From Bianquea renquensis (GTDB lineage Bacteria; Bacillota; Clostridia; Lachnospirales; Bianqueaceae): a DNA stretch of 64,000 bases. The position numbers were made by a program, and so were the translations under genes. Below, one piece after another: positions 24,246-33,026 of the stretch; position 1 is the first letter of the stretch; every line of letters begins with the position of its first letter. The stretch covers positions 1 to 64,000 of the forward strand of contig NZ_JACRSQ010000001.1 of NCBI RefSeq assembly GCF_014384895.1. Direction: 5' to 3'. The notes under the pieces are model-generated. The model made no database searches, was not told the DNA's origin, and worked only from the letters and a program-made list of their open reading frames with translations.

Positions 24246-25009
24246 TAGGGACAATCTTTGATATCAAGGAATTCTCGCTCCACGATGGTCCGGGGGCCAG
24301 AACGACAGTCTTTTTTAAAGGGTGTCCATTGCGGTGCCGGTGGTGTCATAACCCGGAGGGGCTAAAGGCGGAGTCTGAATTGATGATTAAGCGGTCTCTC
24401 TGTCGGCATTGCGGGCGGTGTCTCCAGCCATGCGAGCACCCGGAATGCGAACCCTATGAACGGTGTATCCACGCGTGTCCCCACGGGCTGATCCAGGTCA
24501 GCGGGGAGAAATATGGGGTGGAGGAGCTAGCCGAGATTTTGATGCGGCATGTGGATTATTTTCGCCGGTGTGGCGGGGGGGTCACGTTCTCAGGGGGAGA
24601 GCCGCTGATGCAATCCCAATTTTTGTTGGAGCTTGCCCGAAAGCTGGACTGCCATGTTGCGCTGCAAACAAGCGGATACGCTGACAAAGATGTATTTCAA
24701 GCTGTGGTCGGGGAGATGGACTTTGTGATGTTCGACATCAAGCTGGCCGACCGGCAACAGCACATGACCTATACGGGGGTGTTTAATGACCGGATCCTCG
24801 CCAATTTGGATTTTTTGAGGCGGAGCGGTACGGATTTTCTTATTCGAACGCCTTTGATTCCCGGAATAACGGACACGGAGGAAAATCTGGACGCCATTCA
24901 ACGAATTGTGGGGGGAGACCCGTGGGAAACCCTGCCCTACAACCCCATGGCCGGAGCCAAATATCCGATGTTGGGGATGCACTATGCACTCCAGGATCGG
25001 AAATCTTAA
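24242..25009 (+). CDS. Glycyl-radical enzyme activating enzyme (radical SAM), apparently short at the C-terminus
   Basis: 255 residues. The radical-SAM cluster motif is C28-x3-C32-x2-C35 (GCPLRCRWC), followed by a ferredoxin-like insert with CRHCGRC, CEHPEC and CIHACP, which binds extra [4Fe-4S] clusters as in dehydratase activases, then the GGEPL AdoMet motif. It abstracts hydrogen from G627 of the upstream enzyme. ATG overlaps the enzyme's TGA (ATGA). The chain stops at YPMLGMHYALQDRKS, where relatives usually continue for about 40 residues; another frame stays open for 12 codons beyond, so a frameshift or natural shortening is possible. Confidence 0.87.
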   Translation: MIGTIFDIKEFSLHDGPGARTTVFFKGCPLRCRWCHNPEGLKAESELMIKRSLCRHCGRCLQPCEHPECEPYERCIHACPHGLIQVSGEKYGVEELAEILMRHVDYFRRCGGGVTFSGGEPLMQSQFLLELARKLDCHVALQTSGYADKDVFQAVVGEMDFVMFDIKLADRQQHMTYTGVFNDRILANLDFLRRSGTDFLIRTPLIPGITDTEENLDAIQRIVGGDPWETLPYNPMAGAKYPMLGMHYALQDRKS

Positions 25010-25426
25010 GGACATCCGCGTCGACAAGGCCGGCTAGGCGCTAATCGCCGTCTTACATCATTTGGCAAGAATCTATAAATCCCTTACAGGCAAGGCGGAA
25101 CGCAAAAACGGCAAAACAACTGCTATCGGAGTCAAATTTGCCTGTGGGAACGACCGGTAGAGTTCAGATCTGCAATGAGTAGTACTTTTCTGCCATATTG
25201 AATCAGATGCTTTGAGAGAGGCAGACCCAGCGTTATGCCTGGAAAAGTGTTTAGAACCAATCAATATCAACATTATTTCTGATTGGCAGAATTTTATAAA
25301 ATATCACTGTTTATCATCATTAGGGCGTGGTCCACAATAGTATGATTCTGCCAGATCTCACATAGGGGATGGAAGCAGTATCGGCTGTAAAACGGGGCGG
25401 CGCCAGAACAAAAAGGGGGATTTTGT
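25010..25426 (+). other. 417-bp gap without a supported gene
   Basis: Between the activase and the alpha-galactosidase. The first 40 bases look like a continuation of coding sequence in another frame. The rest is more AT-rich with scattered short open stretches on both strands, including a 66-codon leftward frame at 25073-25273 without a ribosome binding site. It may be a decayed activase tail or gene remnant; no terminator or clear promoter was found, so the alpha-galactosidase could still be transcribed from the upstream promoter. Confidence 0.4.
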
Positions 25427-27352
25427 ATGAAAGTAACTGCTTGGATACAGACAGAGGGTCACCAAAGAGAGGGAGTGGAAGCTGGGGTTCAGGTGCGGGA
25501 CTGTCCCGACGGGATACAAGCGGTTTTTGCGGATGCCGTCTCGGCCGGTCCGCTATGCCCGGATTTCGGAATGGGCATTGAAATCGATGTGGAAGGAGAG
25601 GTCGAGGAATACATGGCGGATTACCGGCACAGCGAATTTTGGTGCCGGCCACACTTCGGCACAGATTTTACGCAGATTCCCGATGAGACGCAGACTCTCG
25701 TCTACCGGCGGAAGAATGGTACGTTCGGCGTAATCCTACCCGTCGTTTCGGAACAGTATAAATGTGTGTTGAAGGGGACCGAGAGCGGTTTAGTCGCCCG
25801 TTTATTCAGCTGGAGCAATGGGCTGACCACCTGCTCGGGGCTCGCCTTTGTCTGCGGGGAGGGGGAGGATCCCTTCGCTGTGATGGAGCGCTGTGTAGAG
25901 ACGGCGCTGACCCTTTTGAATTCGGGCTACCCTTCCAGAAAAGACCGGCGATATCCGGATATTTTTGAGTATTTGGGGTGGTGCAGTTGGGATGCGATGC
26001 AAATCCGGGTCAGTGAGGAGGGGGTACTGGAGAAGTGCCGAGAGTTCCAGGAGAAGAAGATCCCTGTCCAATGGGCGCTGCTGGATGATATGTGGGCGGA
26101 AGTCCATGAGTTTTATGGGGCCGAGTATGCAAATTTCCGCGAGATGGTGGAACTCCAGCACAGAAGCACCCTGTATTCCTTCGAAGCGGATCCCCTTCGC
26201 TTTCCGGAAGGGCTCAAGCACTGCATCGATAAAGTCAAAGAATGTGGACTTCGGGTTGGAATTTGGCATCCCACGACGGGGTACTGGCGTGGACTTGATC
26301 CGGAGGGGGACGCATACGCAAAAGTAAAAGACTATCTACTTGAAACCCAGGACGGGCGGCACATATCGGACTATAAAACGGAAAAAGCGTACATGTTCTA
26401 CAAAGCCTTTCATGACTTTCTGCGCCGGTGCGGTGCTGAGATGATTAAGATCGATAATCAGAGTATGGTCAATCGATTCTATAAGGGACTTGCGCCTGTC
26501 GGGGAGATTGCCCGCAGCTATCACGATGGCATGGAGGCCTCTGTGGGAGAGCATTTTGACAACGCCATGATCAATTGTATGGGAATGGCCAGCGAAGATA
26601 TGTGGAACCGTGCCATTAGTCCAATTTCCAGGTGCAGTGATGACTTCATGCCCGAGAACAGCGAATGGTTTCACAAACACATTTTGCAGTGCTCCTATAA
26701 TTCCTTCGTTCAGGGACAATTCTACTACTGTGATTGGGATATGTGGTGGAGCGACGACGGGCAAGCGGAGAAGAACAGCATTCTGCGCGGGATCAGCGGC
26801 GGACCGATCTATGTCAGCGATCCCATTGGGCGAAGTAAAAAAGAGATTCTGGACCCTCTTGTTCTGTCAGATGGCAGGATTTTGCGGTGCGACCGTCCGG
26901 CCATGCCCACGGCGGACTGTCTGACAAAGAATCCTGAGACTTCCGGCGAGCCGTTTAAAGTCCAAAATATATGCGGCGACAGCGGGATTCTGGCCGCGTT
27001 CAACCTAGACAGGGAGGACCATGCCGTTCAGGGAACGATCTCGCCCAGCGATGTGGAAGGGCTGGAGGGAGAGACCTTTGCCGTCTATGAATATTTTACA
27101 GGAGAAGTACAGATTTTGAATCGAGAGGCGCGCATTCCCCTTGCGCTTCGAAATGGAAACGAATACAAACTGTATCTGTTTGTCCCCTATGTCCAGGATT
27201 TTGCCGCACTTGGCGACGTCAGCAAATTTGTAGCCCCGAAAACCATTCGGTACAAAGAGGGGGACCGTATCCAGATGTATGAAGATGTGCCCTGCACCTG
27301 TGTAAAGAATGGAAAATTGTGCGTCTTGGCGTCTGCCAGCGGCGCTAAATAA
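25427..27352 (+). CDS. Sip1-related alpha-galactosidase / raffinose-synthase-like GH36 enzyme
   Basis: 641 residues. LGWCSWDA (about 184-191) opens the TIM barrel; ALLDDMW follows; the catalytic nucleophile is the Asp in MIKIDNQS (about 342-349), and the acid/base the Asp pair in ISRCSDDF (about 404-411). This layout matches the plant seed-imbibition/raffinose-synthase branch of GH36 more than MelA or bacterial AgaA. The likely substrate is an alpha-galactoside such as raffinose-series sugars or galactinol; it may transfer rather than hydrolyse. No signal peptide, so cytoplasmic. Start at 25427 after AAAAGGGGGATT. Confidence 0.85.
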   Translation: MKVTAWIQTEGHQREGVEAGVQVRDCPDGIQAVFADAVSAGPLCPDFGMGIEIDVEGEVEEYMADYRHSEFWCRPHFGTDFTQIPDETQTLVYRRKNGTFGVILPVVSEQYKCVLKGTESGLVARLFSWSNGLTTCSGLAFVCGEGEDPFAVMERCVETALTLLNSGYPSRKDRRYPDIFEYLGWCSWDAMQIRVSEEGVLEKCREFQEKKIPVQWALLDDMWAEVHEFYGAEYANFREMVELQHRSTLYSFEADPLRFPEGLKHCIDKVKECGLRVGIWHPTTGYWRGLDPEGDAYAKVKDYLLETQDGRHISDYKTEKAYMFYKAFHDFLRRCGAEMIKIDNQSMVNRFYKGLAPVGEIARSYHDGMEASVGEHFDNAMINCMGMASEDMWNRAISPISRCSDDFMPENSEWFHKHILQCSYNSFVQGQFYYCDWDMWWSDDGQAEKNSILRGISGGPIYVSDPIGRSKKEILDPLVLSDGRILRCDRPAMPTADCLTKNPETSGEPFKVQNICGDSGILAAFNLDREDHAVQGTISPSDVEGLEGETFAVYEYFTGEVQILNREARIPLALRNGNEYKLYLFVPYVQDFAALGDVSKFVAPKTIRYKEGDRIQMYEDVPCTCVKNGKLCVLASASGAK

Positions 27353-27414
27353 AAATACCCAGGATTCCAGTTGGCACACGTCTCGCCTATATCGTTACTT
27401 TTTTCTGAAATCTA

Positions 27415-27443
27415 TTGTCGATTCTGGAAAAATAGGGTATAAT
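27415..27443 (+). promoter_or_regulatory. Promoter of the yfhO-gtrA-GT2 operon
   Basis: TTGTCG (27415-27420), 17-bp spacer, TATAAT (27438-27443). It produces a leader of about 190 nt before the first gene. Confidence 0.6.
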
Positions 27444-27469
27444 AGGGGCGTAGGCAATAAGCAGTGCGA

Positions 27470-27528
27470 AAAGGGCATTTCCGCATTTTCACTGTGCTTG
27501 CACATAAGAAAATACGGAGATGCCCTTT
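27470..27528 (+). promoter_or_regulatory. Long leader hairpin upstream of the yfhO-like gene
   Basis: Arms at 27470-27490 and 27508-27528 (AAAGGGCAT and ATGCCCTTT at the base) form a stem of about 19 of 21 pairs with a 17-nt loop. An alternative pairing uses AGTGCGAAAA near 27464 with TTTTCACT near 27487, which excludes the main stem. No T run follows, so it is not a simple terminator. Confidence 0.55.
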
Positions 27529-27638
27529 ACTATGCGGATTGCTAAACGATGTTTTGTACATTCCAACGGATGTTACCTTGCGATCCTTTCAGGTGTTAAT
27601 AGAGCAGGGACATACGAAAGGATAAGGAGAGAAAGAGC

Positions 27639-30002
27639 ATGACACAGACGAACCAAAAATCCATGATCGGCCAGGTATTTTTAATCAGCTTGATCACGGC
27701 AATGCTGATTTTTGTGCCGGCCATGATCTGGGATAAAGGGTATTTTTTATTTTTGGGGGATTTTAACTCTCAGCAGATTCCCTTCTATAAGACAGCTCAC
27801 GCGGCTGTTCGCAGCGGAAACTTTGGATGGAATTGGTATACGGACCTGGGAGCCAATTTTGTATCGTCCTACAGCTTCTACCTTCTCGGGAGTCCCTTCT
27901 TTTGGCTGACGATCCCCTTTCCCAATGATTTCGTACCCTATTTGATCGGACCGCTGTTGATCCTAAAGTTTGCCTGTGCCGCCGCGACAAGTTATGTTTA
28001 TCTTGCGAAATACGTCAAGCATCGGGAATTTGCCGTGATCGGTGGACTCCTGTATGCATTCTCCGGCTTTTCGATATACAATATCTTCTTTAATCACTTC
28101 CATGAAGTGATGGTGCTGTTCCCCCTGCTGCTCATTGGATTGGATGAATTCATGGACCACAATACCAAGGGGGTGTTTGCCCTGGCGGTATTTTTAAACG
28201 CCATGGTCAACTATTTTTTCTTTTTTGGCGAGGTCATATTCGTCATCCTGTACTTTTTTATTCGGCTGGGGATGCGCAATTTTACCCTCACCTGGAAAAA
28301 ATTTTTGAATTTAGCATTTGAGGCGGTCCTCGGGTTCCTCATGAGTTTTGTCCTTATGGTGCCGTCCGTAATCACGGTCCTTCAGAACCCGCGGGTGGAC
28401 AATCCACAATATGGATTCGATTTCTGGCTGTACAGCAACCGGCAGCGGCTGCCCGCCATATTGGCCAGCCTGTTTTTTCCGCCGGAGCTCCCCTCCCGTC
28501 CAGTTTTGATTCCGGACGCCAATGTGAAGTGGACGTCCCTGTCCGCGTATCTGCCCTTATTCAGCATGAGCGGTGTCCTGGCCTTTATGAAAACCAGAAG
28601 CAAAAGCTGGATTAAGACGATTCTGGTAGTGCTGGTGATCATGGCTCTGGTTCCGGGACTGAACAGTTTATTTTACGCGCTGAATGCCTCGTACTACGCT
28701 CGCTGGTTCTATATGTTAACTCTGATGTTGATTTTGGCCACGGTCCTTGTGTTGGACCGCCAGCAGGAGGAGCGGTTAAAGAAAGCGCTGTCGCAGACGA
28801 TGATTTTGACGGTGGTGGTGCTGCTGATCATTGGCCTTACGCCCCAGAAGGACAAGGAGGATGTCATTCGGATCGGCTTGTACGAAGATGGGTATCTCCT
28901 GCAATTTATCATCATCGGGGTGACGGCATTGGGCTCTCTGCTGTTGCTAAGCACCTTTGTGAATCAGCTCCGCAAAGACTACCGGCTCTTTGCAAAGCGC
29001 ACCGTGATCTCCATCTGTATCATTTCCGTCATATATGGAAATTTCTTCGTTATCTGGGGAAAAACCCGATCCTATGACACAAAGAACTATATTATTCCCG
29101 ACGCCATAGAAGGGGCAGACAAAATCACCATTCCGGATAAAGAGGAAGCCATTCGGATTGATACGGACGATTCTTTCATCAATATGGGAATGTTTTGGGA
29201 GATTTCCTGTATGCGGGCGTTTCACAGTATCATACCGGTTTCCATTATCGATTTTTATACCTATCTAGGGGAGCAGCGGTCCGTGTCCTCCAAGATATCC
29301 GAGGATAATTATGCGGTCCGGTCTCTGCTGTCCGTCCACTGGTATTTTGACCGCATCAACGTTTCCGACGAGTTTGGGGACGTGACCAGCGAGGATCCCG
29401 ATACCTCCATGCCGGGATACCGATACTACGACGACATGGCGGGATATCATGTCTGGGAAAATGAGTACTATATTCCCATGGGCTTCACTTACGACGCCTA
29501 TGTCACCGAAGAGCAGTGCAGCCAAGTCTCGGAAAAGCGAAGAGCCCAGCTGATGCTCAAGGCCATCGTGCTGAGCGAAGAGCAGGCGGAGAAGTACGGT
29601 TCTCTCTATGAGGCCATCGAGGACCCGAAGTTGGAGGATTACAGCGAGAAAGCCTATTTTCAAGACTGTCTGGACAGGCGGGAGGAGACAGCGTCCTCCT
29701 TCATCCGGGACAACGACGGATTTGAGGCAGTGATCACCATCCGGGAGAGAACGTTGGTCTTCTTCAGCGTTCCGTGGGAGGAAGGCTGGACAGCGGAGGT
29801 CAACGGCGAAGAGGTGGACGTGGAGCGGGTTAATAAAGGATTTATGGCGGTAGAGGCGCCTGCGGGGACAAACACGATCCGGTTCCACTACCGGACGCCG
29901 GGCTTAAAATTCGGAGGGATCGTAACCATTGCGTCCATCCTCGTGTGGGGTGCCTATGTGACCATAGACCAAACTTTGGGGAAGAAGAGGAGGAAGCTAT
30001 AG
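27639..30002 (+). CDS. YfhO-family integral membrane protein
   Basis: 787 residues: about twelve to thirteen hydrophobic helices in the first 470 residues, an extracytoplasmic region of about 270 residues, and a last helix near the C-terminus. LGDFNSQQIPFYKTAHAAV and FFWLTIPFPNDF near the start are typical of the YfhO family, which works with GtrA/GT2 proteins in glycosylation of lipoteichoic acid or other envelope polymers. The start at 27639 follows GGAGAGAAAGAGC. The stop overlaps the GTG start of the gtrA-like gene by one base. Confidence 0.85.
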   Translation: MTQTNQKSMIGQVFLISLITAMLIFVPAMIWDKGYFLFLGDFNSQQIPFYKTAHAAVRSGNFGWNWYTDLGANFVSSYSFYLLGSPFFWLTIPFPNDFVPYLIGPLLILKFACAAATSYVYLAKYVKHREFAVIGGLLYAFSGFSIYNIFFNHFHEVMVLFPLLLIGLDEFMDHNTKGVFALAVFLNAMVNYFFFFGEVIFVILYFFIRLGMRNFTLTWKKFLNLAFEAVLGFLMSFVLMVPSVITVLQNPRVDNPQYGFDFWLYSNRQRLPAILASLFFPPELPSRPVLIPDANVKWTSLSAYLPLFSMSGVLAFMKTRSKSWIKTILVVLVIMALVPGLNSLFYALNASYYARWFYMLTLMLILATVLVLDRQQEERLKKALSQTMILTVVVLLIIGLTPQKDKEDVIRIGLYEDGYLLQFIIIGVTALGSLLLLSTFVNQLRKDYRLFAKRTVISICIISVIYGNFFVIWGKTRSYDTKNYIIPDAIEGADKITIPDKEEAIRIDTDDSFINMGMFWEISCMRAFHSIIPVSIIDFYTYLGEQRSVSSKISEDNYAVRSLLSVHWYFDRINVSDEFGDVTSEDPDTSMPGYRYYDDMAGYHVWENEYYIPMGFTYDAYVTEEQCSQVSEKRRAQLMLKAIVLSEEQAEKYGSLYEAIEDPKLEDYSEKAYFQDCLDRREETASSFIRDNDGFEAVITIRERTLVFFSVPWEEGWTAEVNGEEVDVERVNKGFMAVEAPAGTNTIRFHYRTPGLKFGGIVTIASILVWGAYVTIDQTLGKKRRKL

Positions 30003-30442
30003 TGGAGCGGAGACTTTGGGATAAAAGTCTAGCGTTGTTCCGGCGGTACAGAGAAATGATTTTGTATGTTTTTTTCGGCGGTTTCACAACGCTTGTCAAT
30101 ATCGGAGTCTACCTCGTCAGCACAAAAGTTTTTCACATGGATTTAGTCCTGTCCAATGGATTGGCGTGGTTTCTCTCTGTCTTGTTTGCCTATGTGACCA
30201 ATAAGATATTCGTCTTTGAGAGCAAAACCTGGAAGGCCAAGCTTCTTTTGCGAGAGTTTGTATCCTTTGTCGGCGCCCGGCTCGTGTCTGGACTGTTCGA
30301 TACGGCGTTCCTGTACGTAACCGTCGAATATTTCCATCTGTGGGATGTGGCCATGAAAATTGTATCGAACATCGCCGTCATCATCATGAATTTTGTATTC
30401 AGCAAAGTATTTATCTTTCGAAAAAAGGAGGCCCATTCATGA
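30002..30442 (+). CDS. GtrA-family membrane protein
   Basis: 146 residues with four hydrophobic helices (about 20-39, 48-68, 84-106, 112-131) and the family pattern YVFFGGFTTLVNIGVY and SNIAVIIMNFVFSKVFIF. GtrA proteins are thought to help move lipid-linked sugars across the membrane. GTG start at 30002 follows GAGGAGG, overlapping the yfhO-like stop; its own stop overlaps the next start (ATGA). Its partner is the downstream GT2. Confidence 0.85.
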   Translation: MERRLWDKSLALFRRYREMILYVFFGGFTTLVNIGVYLVSTKVFHMDLVLSNGLAWFLSVLFAYVTNKIFVFESKTWKAKLLLREFVSFVGARLVSGLFDTAFLYVTVEYFHLWDVAMKIVSNIAVIIMNFVFSKVFIFRKKEAHS

Positions 30443-31386
30443 TTCCCTGCCTATATATTGTGATCCCCTGTTATAACGAGGAAGCGGTGCTGCCGGAGAC
30501 ATCCAAGCGCATTTTGGACAAGCTGGGACGCATGATCGAACAGGAGGTTTGCAGCGACGCCAGCCGCGTATTGTTTGTGGATGATGGAAGCAAGGACGCC
30601 ACCTGGGAGATGATTGCCAAGCTCCACGCCCAGGACCCGCATTTTGCCGGCTGCAAACTGGCGCACAATCGAGGCCACCAGAACGCGCTGCTTGCAGGCC
30701 TCATGACAGCCCGCAAGTACTGCGACGTATCCATCTCCATGGATGCGGACCTACAGGATGATATTGAGGTGCTGGATGAATTTATGGAAAAATATAAAGA
30801 AGGCTGTGAGATCGTCTATGGCGTCCGAAAGGAGAGAAAGACAGATACCTTTTTCAAGCGAAACTCCGCGCTGGCCTTCTACAAGCTTATGAATTTGCTG
30901 GGGACGAAGGTGGTCAACAATCACGCGGATTACCGGCTCATGAGCAAAACGGCGTTGGATGGTTTGGCGCAGTACCGGGAGGTCAACCTATTCCTCCGCG
31001 GTATTGTGCCGGAGATCGGGTACAAGACAGACTCCGTGTATTATGACAGGGGAGAGCGCTTCGCGGGAGAATCCAAATATCCGCTTAAAAAAATGCTATC
31101 GTTCGCCTTGGAAGGGATTACATCTTTCAGTGTAAAGCCTCTTAAAATCATATCAGGTCTTGGATTTGTGATCTCCCTGCTCAGCATTCTAGGCCTGTTA
31201 TATGCTCTGATCTCTAAATTCGCGGGACTCGCCGTGGCCGGCTGGACGGCCATTGTCTGCTCCATCTGGCTTTTGGGTGGCGTCCAGCTTCTCTGTCTCG
31301 GCGTATTAGGCGAGTATATCGGAAAAATATACTCGGAGGTCAAGGCGCGGCCTCGCTATATCATAGAGGAGGAATTGAAGAGGTAA
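30439..31386 (+). CDS. Glycosyltransferase family 2, polyprenyl-phosphate sugar transferase type (GtrB/DPM1-like)
   Basis: 315 residues. The GT-A domain has VIPCYNEE (about 8-15), FVDDGSKDAT (about 49-58) and the metal-binding DADLQDD (about 101-107); two C-terminal transmembrane helices (about 241-265 and 272-295) fix it to the membrane. The family attaches a sugar from UDP-sugar to undecaprenyl phosphate. Start at 30439 overlaps the gtrA-like stop. With YfhO and GtrA it forms a three-component envelope glycosylation system. Confidence 0.9.
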   Translation: MIPCLYIVIPCYNEEAVLPETSKRILDKLGRMIEQEVCSDASRVLFVDDGSKDATWEMIAKLHAQDPHFAGCKLAHNRGHQNALLAGLMTARKYCDVSISMDADLQDDIEVLDEFMEKYKEGCEIVYGVRKERKTDTFFKRNSALAFYKLMNLLGTKVVNNHADYRLMSKTALDGLAQYREVNLFLRGIVPEIGYKTDSVYYDRGERFAGESKYPLKKMLSFALEGITSFSVKPLKIISGLGFVISLLSILGLLYALISKFAGLAVAGWTAIVCSIWLLGGVQLLCLGVLGEYIGKIYSEVKARPRYIIEEELKR

Positions 31387-31402
31387 GTTTTCCCGCCAGG
31401 GG

Positions 31403-31431
31403 TTGATTTTTCCGGCGGATGGGAATATAAT
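31403..31431 (+). promoter_or_regulatory. Promoter of the magnesium transporter gene
   Basis: TTGATT (31403-31408), 17-bp spacer, TATAAT (31426-31431). Transcription start near 31438 gives a leader of about 230 nt. Confidence 0.7.
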
Positions 31432-31474
31432 AAATGCGATTCTAAACAAGATTGGAGGGAAAGCAAGTGGAAAT

Positions 31475-31617
31475 AAGCGGCCGATGTAGAAACGAGGACA
31501 GCGACGATCATGAGCGATGGGTTTCGGTCCGCCTGTGGACCGCTTGAATTCCCTTATCATATGATATTCGTCCCGCAGGAGTTGAACGTTCACCGGAGGT
31601 GAGCGTTGTTTCTGCGG
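31475..31617 (+). promoter_or_regulatory. Structured leader of mgtE
   Basis: AAGCGG (31475-31480) can pair with CCGCTT (31540-31545), but CGGTCC (31525-31530) with GGACCG (31537-31542) competes for the same bases. Further on, CCGCAG (31573-31578) and CTGCGG (31612-31617) enclose a 10-bp stem AACGTTCACC/GGTGAGCGTT (31585-31607), followed by a T-rich stretch. It suggests a metal-responsive switch. The conserved core of the M-box riboswitch is not evident, so no class is assigned. Confidence 0.5.
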
Positions 31618-31667
31618 TTTGTCCGTTTTCTAGGCCTTTTTGTACAACGAGAAAAGGAGGATGGGAA

Positions 31668-33014
31668 ATGGAACCATTGAATTTTGGACTGTTAAAGGAG
31701 TGGCTGGAAGAGAAGAAGTTTTTTCGTGTTAAGGATGCGCTGACAAATCGAAACGAAGTTGACATTGCGGAATTTTTGGAAGACCTGCCGCCGGAGAAAA
31801 TGGCTGTCGTGTTCCGTATGCTGCCGAAGGAGATGGCGGCCGATGTATTCGCGGAGCTGTCGGTGGAGACGCAGCAGACGATCATTGAGTCGGTGACGGA
31901 TACGGAGATATCCCAAATCATGAACGATTTGTTTGTGGACGACATGGTGGACATGCTGGAGGAGCTGCCGGCCAATGTAGTAAAGCGGGTTTTAAGGAAC
32001 GCAACGCCTGAAAAGCGGGCGATGATCAACCAATTTTTGCGTTATCCGGAGGACTCGGCCGGCAGCATTATGACGGCGGAATTTGTGGACTTGCGAAAGA
32101 CTATGACAGTGGGAGCTGCCATTCGTAAGATTCGCAGTACGGGCCTGAATAAAGAGACGGTGTATACCTGCTATGTCACCGACGCCAACCGGCGCTTGGA
32201 GGGGGAGGTCAGTGTGAAGGATCTGCTCATGGCGGAGGACGAGGCGGGCATTGAATCCGTTATGGATGCAAATATGATATCCGTTGTCACAACGGAGAAT
32301 CAGGAGGAAACAGCTAAGCTATTTTCAAAATATGGCTTGCTGTCCATCCCCGTTGTCGATGAGGAAAACCGGCTGGTGGGCATCGTGACGGTGGACGACG
32401 CGGTGGAGGTTATGGAGCAGGAGGCCACGGAGGACTTCGAGAGAATGGCGGCGATGACGCCGTCGGAGAAGCCATATTTAAAAACCAGCGTCTGGGCTTT
32501 AGCCCGGCACCGGATACTTTGGCTGCTGGTGCTCATGATCTCGGCCATGATCACAGGCGGCGTTTTACAGAAGTACGAAGCGGCTTTTGCCGCGCTGCCG
32601 CTGTTGGTCACGTTTATTCCCATGCTGACCGATACAGGGGGAAACGCTGGTTCTCAGAGCGCTACACTGATCATCCGCGGTATGGCGCTTTCGGAAATTC
32701 GGATGAAAGACGCGCTCAAGGTGCTCTGGAAAGAGCTTCGAGTGGCGCTGTTGGTGGGACTGGTTTTATCCCTGGTGAACTACCTGCGACTTCGGTGGAT
32801 GTATCCGGGCAATGAGATGATCGCGTTGACAGTGGTGATTAGCTTGTTTATAACCGTGGTGCTGGCGAAAATCGTTGGCGGGCTGCTCCCCATGGCGGCG
32901 AAAATGATTCACGCAGACCCGGCTATCATGGCGTCTCCGCTGATCACGACCATTGTGGATGCATTTTCCTTGGTCATATACTTTAGCATTGCGCAGCGGT
33001 TGCTGCATATTTAG
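31668..33014 (+). CDS. mgtE: Magnesium transporter MgtE
   Basis: 448 residues: N-terminal helical domain (1-125) with DLPPEKMAVVFRMLP, a CBS-domain pair (about 135-255) that senses cytosolic Mg2+, a connecting helix, and five transmembrane helices (about 285-448) including the pore signature FIPMLTDTGGNAGSQSA. Forms a dimeric gated Mg2+ channel. Start ATG 31668 after AGGAGG at 31655-31660. Preceded by a long structured leader, consistent with control by metal. Confidence 0.93.
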   Translation: MEPLNFGLLKEWLEEKKFFRVKDALTNRNEVDIAEFLEDLPPEKMAVVFRMLPKEMAADVFAELSVETQQTIIESVTDTEISQIMNDLFVDDMVDMLEELPANVVKRVLRNATPEKRAMINQFLRYPEDSAGSIMTAEFVDLRKTMTVGAAIRKIRSTGLNKETVYTCYVTDANRRLEGEVSVKDLLMAEDEAGIESVMDANMISVVTTENQEETAKLFSKYGLLSIPVVDEENRLVGIVTVDDAVEVMEQEATEDFERMAAMTPSEKPYLKTSVWALARHRILWLLVLMISAMITGGVLQKYEAAFAALPLLVTFIPMLTDTGGNAGSQSATLIIRGMALSEIRMKDALKVLWKELRVALLVGLVLSLVNYLRLRWMYPGNEMIALTVVISLFITVVLAKIVGGLLPMAAKMIHADPAIMASPLITTIVDAFSLVIYFSIAQRLLHI

Positions 33015-33026
33015 GAGGGGAATCGA

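Noticed and set aside
31438..31667. M-box riboswitch call for the mgtE leader
   Set aside because: The conserved core could not be found by eye; only an unassigned structured leader is reported.
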